This document shows positions 1-5,059 of a DNA stretch of 5,059 nt, one piece after another (positions within the stretch are counted from its first letter, which is position 1; each line of letters opens with the position of its first letter). Origin of the DNA: Deltaproteobacteria bacterium (GTDB lineage: Bacteria; SAR324; NAC60-12); NCBI GenBank assembly GCA_003541985.1, contig DPLM01000104.1:1-5059 (forward strand), written 5' to 3'. The translations under genes and the position numbers were made by a program. Under the pieces are notes generated by a model. It saw only the letters and a program-made list of their open reading frames with translations. It was not told the DNA's origin and ran no database searches.

Positions 1-577
1 TGAATTGACTTTGGTTGAATCTGGTATTGGTAAGGTCAACTCTGCCGTTGCCTCGACAATGCTAATCCAGCACTTCAGTTGTGAACTACTGATCTTTTCT
101 GGGGTTGCTGGTGGTTTGGACCCAAGTCTGCAGATTGGGGATCTGGTGATCGCGGAAGAATTGTGGCAACACGACTACGGGACCATCATTGACCAAGAGT
201 TGATTGCACATCGAGCTGGTACTCTGCCAATAGGACTTCCAAAGGAAAATCCACCTTTCAGACTGGATGAGAAACTGAAGGTCAAGATCCAGCAAGCTTA
301 TCCTGATGCCTACTTTGGCAGGATCCTCTCTGGAGATACTTTTCTCAATTGTAAAGAAACCCGCCAACAACTCTTCGAAAAATTTCAAGCGCAGGCGATA
401 GAAATGGAAGGTGCTGCTATTGCGCAGGTCTCTGAACAATTCGGTATTCGATGTATAATTGTCCGAAGTTTGAGCGATCTCTCTGGGGAAGAAAGCATGG
501 AAGACTTCCCGACGTTTCTGAAAGATGCTGCTGCCAGGAGTTACAAAGTTGTAAACGCCATCCTCAGACTTTTGTAA
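1..577 (+). CDS. mtnN: 5'-methylthioadenosine/S-adenosylhomocysteine nucleosidase, 5'-truncated by window edge
   Basis: This family hydrolyses the glycosidic bond of MTA and SAH (and 5'-deoxyadenosine), releasing adenine, in the cytoplasm. About 190 residues are visible; the usual length is about 230, so roughly the first 40 are outside the window, including the first catalytic glutamate. Numbering from the TTG at base 5, I see SGIGKVNSA (6-14), FSGVAGG (31-37), GDLVIAEELWQHDYG (45-59, the usual dimer/substrate loop), SGDTFL (109-114, with the purine-stacking Phe113), AIEMEGAA (131-138, ribose-binding Glu135) and RSLSD (154-158, catalytic acid Asp158). The TTG is not the start: the frame is open to the window edge and the SGIGKV motif lies too close to it. 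The stop is followed after 37 bases by a co-directional aminotransferase, probably co-transcribed. A related alternative, futalosine hydrolase, is less likely because the EMEGAA and SD motifs and spacing fit MTA/SAH nucleosidase well. Confidence 0.92.
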   Translation, partial: ELTLVESGIGKVNSAVASTMLIQHFSCELLIFSGVAGGLDPSLQIGDLVIAEELWQHDYGTIIDQELIAHRAGTLPIGLPKENPPFRLDEKLKVKIQQAYPDAYFGRILSGDTFLNCKETRQQLFEKFQAQAIEMEGAAIAQVSEQFGIRCIIVRSLSDLSGEESMEDFPTFLKDAAARSYKVVNAILRLL

Positions 578-614
578 GCTCCTTCCTCCAAGCTACACAC
601 CAAGAGATTTAATC

Positions 615-1754
615 ATGTCCTTACCGAATCATCTTGATTCAATTACTAGTTTTCTGGCGATGGAGATCTTTGGGCGCGCTCAGGAACTGGAAAAACAAGG
701 GCATAGCATTCTTCATCTAGAATTTGGAGAGCCAGACGTTTCACCGCCTCCGGTGGTTGGTCAGCGACTCCAACAGGTTGCTAACCAACATTTTAGTTAC
801 ACCAATACCTGCGGTATTGCGGAGTTACGTGAGGCGGTTGCGCAGCGACACACTCAGCTTTACCAAACCCCAGTACGACCAGAGCAGGTTTTGATCTCGA
901 ATGGGACCTCCCCACTACTGTTTCTTGCTCTCCGTTTGATTGCTCCACTTGGTAGTGACATCTTACTCACCGATCCGGGTTACGCCTGTTATGACAACCT
1001 GATCTTGATGGCAGGGCTAAACCCAGTGAGAGTACCCTTGCATCTTGAAGATGGATTCCAGCTGAAGTCAGAAGTGGTCCAGCAGTGCCTCACGAAAAAT
1101 ACCAGGGCGATTTTACTGAACTCCCCTATGAATCCAACGGGAACAGTCTTAGACGAAGCTTCCATGCATGCGATTGCAGAGCTTGGCTTGCCGGTTATCT
1201 CTGATGAAATCTATCTAGATCTAAGTTATGATGCAGCACCACTTTCGTATTTGCGATTCTCAGAGAATGCTTTGATCCTTCATGGGCTTTCAAAATCCTA
1301 TGGGATGACGGGCTGGCGGATGGGGTATTTGATTCTACCAGTCGAATGGATGCCGATAGCAATCCGGATGCACCAAAATTTGATGATTTCAGCGAACACT
1401 TTGATGCAAGAGGTGGCACTGGCTGTGCTGCAGGATGATGGAGGAGCACTTGAGAGAAATCAGCAGGAGTTCCGGCAGCGTCGAGATATTTTTCTACAAA
1501 CACTCCGCAACCATGGGCTGGACCCAGGCTATGATCCAAGTGGAGCATTTTATGTTTTCTTCCGCTATCGAAAGGCAATGCCGTCACTAGAGATGGCATT
1601 GCAGATTCTGGAAAAAACTGGAGTTGCTTTGACACCAGGAAGTGATTTTGGTCCCGCGGGTGAAGGCTTTTTGCGCTTTAGCTATGCCAATGACCCAAGC
1701 GTGCTGGTAGAAGCTGTGAGACGTCTGGCTCAGAGTGGTTTGCTTAGCGAATAG
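615..1754 (+). CDS. Class I/II PLP-dependent aminotransferase (AspC/ARO8-like superfamily), substrate unknown
   Basis: A complete fold-type I aminotransferase of 379 residues, within the normal 370-400 range, transferring an amino group between an amino acid and a 2-oxo acid in the cytoplasm. Visible landmarks are FGEPD near 37-41 (substrate-side loop), SYTNTCGIAELREAV at 61-75 (variant of the Y..G..LR motif), SNGTSP at 95-100 (PLP phosphate), NSPMNPTG at 169-176 (Asn contacting PLP O3'), SDEIY at 196-200 (Asp197 pairs with pyridine N), the Schiff-base Lys227 in GLSKSYGMTGWRMGY, phosphate-binding Arg235, and Arg354 in FLRFSY (substrate carboxylate). ATG 615 is chosen because it gives the expected N-terminal helix before FGEPD. 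Only a weak purine-rich site (AAGAGA, 602-607) precedes it, consistent with translation within an operon. The partner mtnN 37 bases upstream makes a role in methionine salvage or sulfur amino-acid turnover conceivable, but nothing in the sequence fixes the substrate. Confidence 0.93.
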   Translation: MSLPNHLDSITSFLAMEIFGRAQELEKQGHSILHLEFGEPDVSPPPVVGQRLQQVANQHFSYTNTCGIAELREAVAQRHTQLYQTPVRPEQVLISNGTSPLLFLALRLIAPLGSDILLTDPGYACYDNLILMAGLNPVRVPLHLEDGFQLKSEVVQQCLTKNTRAILLNSPMNPTGTVLDEASMHAIAELGLPVISDEIYLDLSYDAAPLSYLRFSENALILHGLSKSYGMTGWRMGYLILPVEWMPIAIRMHQNLMISANTLMQEVALAVLQDDGGALERNQQEFRQRRDIFLQTLRNHGLDPGYDPSGAFYVFFRYRKAMPSLEMALQILEKTGVALTPGSDFGPAGEGFLRFSYANDPSVLVEAVRRLAQSGLLSE

Positions 1755-1823
1755 TCTTCAAAATAAGGTGAAAAGTACATGAACTAACCGTACTCAGGGC
1801 CTGAATTCCTTAAATACGTGCAA
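1755..1823. other. Convergent intergenic spacer without an evident terminator
   Basis: These 69 bases separate the + strand aminotransferase stop from the C-terminal stop of the - strand oxidase relic. I looked for a GC-rich stem followed by a T-run in either direction and found none. The only symmetry is TCAGG-G-CCTGA (1795-1805), whose single-base loop cannot form a hairpin, and a spaced GTAC pair. Transcripts from both sides may therefore run into the decayed region or end by a factor-dependent route. Confidence 0.5.
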
Positions 1824-2609
1824 TTAACCAGGGAGGAGTTTTTCAGGGTTGAAAAGATTCAATGGACCCAGAGATTGCTTGATTTGTCACATCATTTCTG
1901 TAGATTTTTGTGTTCATCACGCTTGCGGTGAATTTCACCTATCCCGACGCCCTATGCTTACCGGTGCAAGTTCCCCCCATTTTCAAAGCCCGCCCAATCA
2001 AACGATTATTCAACCGCTGAAACTGCTTCAAATCTTCTGCCTTTTTGGTTTGATGTGTCGATGTCGGCCCTGAGTTTGGAGTATGTACTGGGCCACTCAG
2101 GAAATAGGCACACAAATATCGGTAGCCCAACCCTTCACAATCTATCTTGAGAGCCATAGCAGCATAGTAGGCATCATGTCGTGCATCTCAAGGTTTATTT
2201 TGTTCTTCATGATCGGTGTCCCAACGGAAGCTTACCCCGCCATTTTAACCAGTCAGATCTCTGCCCGATTACGACTGTTCTTCCACCCAGCGTTGCGTTC
2301 CATTGAATTCAAAGAAAAGAGTGGGTTTTTTGGAATAGCCTAGGTTGGAATACTGATTCAGGGCATCCATTTGAACCTTATCCAGTAACTCTGCACGTGC
2401 TATCAGTAGCGCGGCTTACATCGCAGAGATAGCCATGTTGGCTGCTCCAGCGAGAGTTTCAAAAGAGCATACAGCGGCAGAGATTGATGTAACCGGCTTG
2501 CATCGCTTGCTTTAAAGGAGCGATCGCCTAGTAGTACATTTAATTCCGATAACCACTGCTAAAAGTCTATGTCTTGCAGCTTTTGTTGTAGGAGATTCTC
2601 CAGAATGGG
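1824..2609 (-). pseudogene. Decayed FAD-linked oxidase of the GlcD / D-lactate dehydrogenase (cytochrome) family
   Basis: Family members oxidise D-lactate, glycolate or similar 2-hydroxy acids with FAD. Read on the - strand, family blocks appear in the correct order but in shifting frames. 2490-2461 gives TSISAAVCSF. 2400-2272 begins ARAELLDKVQMDALNQYS and continues to KPTLFFEFNG (the VARIELLDEVQMDA...PTLFFEFHG block). 2244 onward gives NGGVSFRW, then DARHDAYYAAMALK. 2135-2100 gives KGWATDICVPIS after a frame change near 2140. 2040-1954 gives LNNRLIGRALKMGGTCTG, then KH where the family has EH. 1895-1824, in a third frame, gives QIKQSLGPLNLFNPEKLLPG and stop. Stops interrupt the frame at 2416-2418, 2269-2271, 2245-2247 and 2188-2190; another is at 2097-2099 in the shifted frame. 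The segment carrying the family's GHVGDGNFH metal-binding motif is missing near 2045-2070. An N-terminal-like piece (WLSELNVLLGDRSFKASDA, 2555-2499) directly abuts the C-terminal half, so most of the FAD-binding domain is deleted. The upper boundary is approximate. D-lactate versus glycolate specificity cannot be decided. Confidence 0.88.
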
Positions 2610-2623
2610 TTTACTGTAGAAAG

Positions 2624-4132
2624 CTAGATCGTCAGTTTATTCACCTCTGGCAGTGGCCATACCAATTCTTCGTAGTTCCCGTCTCGCCATGCCCTTAATC
2701 GTAGGTACTCACGGAAAACATCAGGTTTGTAAATCGACTTCCCCAGCAGCATTCGCACGCATTCCTGAATGCCTTCGATAATGGAAGGATGGGGGTGTAT
2801 CAACTCTGCTAATTCACCAATCCCTTTTTGCATGGATATTAGTAGGGCTACAGCCTGAATAGCACTTGAGGCATGCTCTCCAATAGCACGCATCCCAAGA
2901 ATTCGCATCTCCTCATCATTCGTTACCACAATCTTGAAAAAGCCTTCGCTGTGGCGCATTGCGATGGCGCGCGGAATGCAGCGGTAATCGAAAGAAGCTA
3001 CTCGAAAGGGCGCCCCTGCTTTACGAGCCTGTGCTTCATTCATTCCTACTCCAGCAACCTCTGGAGCGAGGAACATAATGGTAGAGATATTTTCGTAGAT
3101 CAAAGGTCGGTTGGGTTGACCAAAGATTTTTTCCACGGCGTGTCTGCCTTCGAGTTCTCCTACGTTAACAAGGGCGATATCCGCAGTCATGTCACCTACA
3201 GCGAAGATGTTGGACAGGTTTGTGGATGTATCATCATCGTCAATGCAGCCTGCTCGATCCAGTCTCACTCCCAATTCACGGGCTCCGGTGTTTTCAATGT
3301 TGGGTACCCGACCAATAGAGATCAGTGCACGTTCAACTTGATGGGTTTCTTCACCTTGCGAAGTCCCGATAACGTACTCAACTTCTCCATTAACAATCCT
3401 CATAGAGAGTAGAGAGGATTGTCGATGGATCGTCACTCCACTTTGTTCAAGATTACGCTCTATAATTCTGGTCAGGTCTTCATCTTCAAAGGGAAGAATA
3501 CGTTCATCTCGTGCTATCAAGCGGACATCCGTGTTCTTGAAATTTGAGAAAATACTGGCAAATTCACAGCCGATCACCCCAGCCCCAACAATGATTAGAC
3601 TCTTCGGGAAGGAACGAAGACCACTCATGCCGTCACTGGTCATGATTATGCGCTCGTCTACATCCACATTGGGTAGCATTCGAGGACGGCTACCGGTAGC
3701 AATGATGGTGTAGTCTGCTTGTACTTCATAGGGTTCAAACTCACCTCGCATTTCGATCTTGTTTGGTGTGAGTAAACGACCACTTCCCTTGACGAAACGG
3801 AAGTTTTCTCCATCACGATGAACAATTTGTCGCAAGTGCTCTTCCAACTGAGCAGAACGTTCGTAGACAGCATTATCAACCTCTTCCAAAATACTGCCAA
3901 AGGGGATCTGGGGCATTTTCATTCCATAGTTGTCCAACTTATGATGCATGGAGGCAATTTCCTTTGAGAGTTCCCAGAACGTCTTAGAAGAAAGCGCTCC
4001 GTTGTAAACACCTGCTCCTCCCAATCGGCTTCTCTCCACGAGAATGACTTTCTTGCCAAAATCAACTGCACGCATTGCTGCAGCATAGCCCGAAGGTCCT
4101 CCTCCTAGTACGCACAAGTCGTAATTTTCCAT
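2624..4132 (-). CDS. Cysteine-less dihydrolipoamide dehydrogenase-like FAD/NAD(P) oxidoreductase
   Basis: A 502-residue protein with the full two-dinucleotide-fold architecture of the class I pyridine nucleotide-disulfide oxidoreductases (lipoamide dehydrogenase, SthA transhydrogenase, glutathione and mercuric reductases). FAD binds at GGGPSG (10-15) with a ribose-binding Glu near 34, at the ATGSRPR motif (145-151) and at NIFAVGD (308-314, Asp314). NAD(P) binds at VGAGVIGCEFASIF (182-195). The C-terminal dimerisation domain carries HPHPSIIE (446-453), matching the catalytic His/Glu pair as His448 and Glu453. The decisive oddity is at 37-50, LGGAGVYNGALSSK: family members have GGxCxxxGCxPSK, and here both cysteines are replaced (Gly41, Ala46), so dithiol chemistry is not possible at this site. 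Compared with E. coli Lpd the tail is about 25 residues longer (from about 468: YKPDVFREYLRLRAW). A transhydrogenase or other flavin-to-acceptor role is possible; the substrate is unknown. It lies 52 bases downstream of lysA, same strand. Confidence 0.9.
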   Translation of the reverse strand: MENYDLCVLGGGPSGYAAAMRAVDFGKKVILVERSRLGGAGVYNGALSSKTFWELSKEIASMHHKLDNYGMKMPQIPFGSILEEVDNAVYERSAQLEEHLRQIVHRDGENFRFVKGSGRLLTPNKIEMRGEFEPYEVQADYTIIATGSRPRMLPNVDVDERIIMTSDGMSGLRSFPKSLIIVGAGVIGCEFASIFSNFKNTDVRLIARDERILPFEDEDLTRIIERNLEQSGVTIHRQSSLLSMRIVNGEVEYVIGTSQGEETHQVERALISIGRVPNIENTGARELGVRLDRAGCIDDDDTSTNLSNIFAVGDMTADIALVNVGELEGRHAVEKIFGQPNRPLIYENISTIMFLAPEVAGVGMNEAQARKAGAPFRVASFDYRCIPRAIAMRHSEGFFKIVVTNDEEMRILGMRAIGEHASSAIQAVALLISMQKGIGELAELIHPHPSIIEGIQECVRMLLGKSIYKPDVFREYLRLRAWRDGNYEELVWPLPEVNKLTI

Positions 4133-4184
4133 CCCTTTTTCCTTTGCTGATATTGATCAATCTATGTTAACTTTACGAAGTGAA
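4133..4184. other. Short spacer between lysA and the flavoprotein gene
   Basis: This 52-base spacer contains the ribosome-binding site for the downstream gene. I see no stem-loop followed by a T-run, and no clear promoter boxes can be asserted by eye, so read-through from lysA into the flavoprotein gene is the simplest reading. Confidence 0.5.
4140..4145 (-). promoter_or_regulatory. Shine-Dalgarno site for the flavoprotein gene
   Basis: On the - strand AAAGGA lies 7 bases upstream of the ATG at 4132-4130, a normal ribosome-binding distance, and supports this start. The start also puts the FAD-binding GGGPSG motif at residue 10, as usual for the family. Confidence 0.65.
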
Positions 4185-5059
4185 TTAATTCAGTTCCTGT
4201 GCAGTGCGTAGCAGGTCTGCATAATGTTCTGTTCGACGGATCAGTCGAGCTTGTCCATCTTGCACCAAAACTTCTGCTGGCCGTGGTCGAGAATTATATT
4301 GGGAACTCATGGAGAAACCGTAGGCTCCAGCATCAGCAATCACAAGGCAGTCTCCCACAACGGTTTTTGGCAGTTCACGTTGGATATTGCCTTGATCTAC
4401 GCTGAAAAAGTCACCAGTTTCGCAGACATTTCCCACCACAGCTACTGTCTCGAGTTCATCCTCCATTCGGGAGGCATTCCAGATTCTGTGATATGAACCA
4501 TACATTGTTGGACGCACCAAGTGATGAAAACCTGAATCAGTGCCAACGAATTGATATTCGGGAGTTTGTTTACGGTTAGTGACGCTCAGCAGCAGAAATC
4601 CAGCTGGTCCGACAAGATAACGCCCAGGCTCTAGTTTCATTGAGAGCGGGCGGCCGTATTCCTTGCAGAATTTTTCAAATCTTTCCGTCATCTGTTGGCC
4701 CAGTGCATTTACATCCATTTCTTGTTGTTCAGGACGATAAGGAATGCCAAAGCCTCCCCCAAAATCGATGAATTCCAGTTTGGTGAAGCGTTCTGCGAGC
4801 GCAAGAATCATCTCCATCGCCTCTAGCATTGGCTCTGGTGCAAAAATGCCAGTACCAATGTGGGACTGAATCCCAATGATGCGGAGGTTATAGCGTTGAG
4901 CTAGTTCTTGAACCTGCTCCAGTTGATTGTGGTAGATACCAAACTTGGAGCGTGGTCCTCCTGTGATACAATGAGCATGATGCCCAGCCCCGACTCCCGG
5001 ATTAACTCGTAATGAGATGTTTTGTCCAGAATAGCGCTTTCCAAAGTGTTCCAGCGTTA
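4185..5059 (-). CDS. lysA: Diaminopimelate decarboxylase, N-terminus beyond window edge
   Basis: LysA decarboxylates meso-diaminopimelate to L-lysine, the last step of the bacterial lysine pathway, using PLP in a homodimer. The frame is open to base 5059, giving 290 visible residues of the usual roughly 415; the missing part includes the PLP-binding lysine. In visible-residue numbering I see SLRVNPGVGAGHHAHC then ITGGPRSKFGIY (15-42), HIGTG (66-70, usual HIGSG/Q), FIDFGGGFGIPY (96-107, PLP-phosphate glycines), LEPGR (142-146), CETGD (212-216, the catalytic cysteine motif contributed across the dimer), and GAYGFSMSSQYNSRPRP (244-260), which carries the PLP/substrate tyrosines. The GAYGFSMSSQYNSRPRP signature and the HCITGG block favour diaminopimelate over ornithine or arginine decarboxylases. 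An internal ATG at 4829 is not the start, because conserved family sequence continues upstream of it without a stop. It appears intact as far as visible and probably leads the operon containing the flavoprotein gene. Confidence 0.95.
   Translation of the reverse strand, partial: TLEHFGKRYSGQNISLRVNPGVGAGHHAHCITGGPRSKFGIYHNQLEQVQELAQRYNLRIIGIQSHIGTGIFAPEPMLEAMEMILALAERFTKLEFIDFGGGFGIPYRPEQQEMDVNALGQQMTERFEKFCKEYGRPLSMKLEPGRYLVGPAGFLLLSVTNRKQTPEYQFVGTDSGFHHLVRPTMYGSYHRIWNASRMEDELETVAVVGNVCETGDFFSVDQGNIQRELPKTVVGDCLVIADAGAYGFSMSSQYNSRPRPAEVLVQDGQARLIRRTEHYADLLRTAQELN

Noticed and set aside
1795..1805. TCAGGGCCTGA inverted repeat between the convergent genes as a terminator
   Set aside because: The loop would be a single base, the stem is five pairs and no T-run follows on either strand.
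1849..2073. + strand ORF of 74 codons from a TTG, with a good GGAGGAG ribosome-binding-like site at 1832-1838
   Set aside because: The purine-rich site is the complement of the Leu-Leu-Pro-Gly codons at the end of the - strand oxidase relic, and the ORF is antisense to its conserved blocks. The peptide is Cys/His-rich in an unpatterned way and resembles nothing.
1939..2157. - strand 72-codon ORF as a stand-alone small gene
   Set aside because: Its ends match the family (AMALK..., then LNNRLIGRALKMGGTCTG) but its middle is a frameshifted reading of KGWATDICVPIS. It is a fragment of the pseudogene, not a gene.
2083..2343. + strand ORF of 86 codons with a hydrophobic stretch
   Set aside because: It lies antisense to the recognisable ARAELLDKVQMDA...PTLFFEFNG and DARHDAYYAAMALK blocks of the relic, has no ribosome-binding site, and is best explained as chance.
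2520..2527. GCGATCGC palindrome, identical to the cyanobacterial HIP1 octamer
   Set aside because: I noticed it only here, inside the decayed gene. HIP1 would be expected repeatedly in a 5 kb cyanobacterial window, and the gene content does not suggest a cyanobacterium.
2873..3412. 179-codon + strand ORF inside the flavoprotein gene
   Set aside because: It is antisense to a well-supported coding region with intact FAD and NAD motifs, and its translation shows no domain.
4185..4829. ATG at 4829 as the start of a short 214-residue decarboxylase
   Set aside because: The same frame continues to the window edge with conserved LysA sequence (SLRVNPG, ITGGPRSKFGIY, HIGTG), so the gene is simply cut by the edge.

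Overview
This is a bacterial chromosomal segment with two convergent gene blocks. Base composition is roughly balanced and the genes read like ordinary housekeeping metabolism. Protein flavour (a cysteine-less lipoamide-dehydrogenase-like flavoprotein, a GlcD/DLD-type oxidase relic, LysA) suggests a Gram-negative, perhaps deltaproteobacterial or SAR324-like organism. That placement is a low-confidence impression and nothing in the window proves it.

Left block, + strand. The window opens inside a 5'-methylthioadenosine/S-adenosylhomocysteine nucleosidase (mtnN, N-terminus cut off, ends at 577). After 37 bases comes a complete 379-residue class I/II PLP-dependent aminotransferase (615-1754). 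The spacing suggests one transcript, which would fit sulfur/amino-acid metabolism; the aminotransferase substrate cannot be read from the sequence.

Right block, - strand. A diaminopimelate decarboxylase (lysA, 290 C-terminal residues visible, N-terminus beyond the right edge) is followed after 52 bases by a 502-residue FAD/NAD(P) disulfide-reductase-family protein (2624-4132). That protein has lost both redox-active cysteines but keeps the C-terminal His/Glu pair.

Middle, 1755-2623. This looks like an 870-base gap with no good gene. Reading the - strand by eye in all three frames shows it is filled by the decayed remains of a GlcD/D-lactate-dehydrogenase-type FAD-linked oxidase. It has many in-frame stops, at least two frame changes and large internal deletions, yet family motifs are recognisable right down to the C-terminal stop at 1824. 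The relic lies immediately downstream of the flavoprotein gene and in the same orientation, so it may once have been the last gene of that operon.

No RNA genes, CRISPR arrays, insertion sequences or convincing terminators were seen. The main points of interest are the uncalled oxidase pseudogene and the cysteine-less flavoprotein; I found no evidence for a new defence or mobile system.
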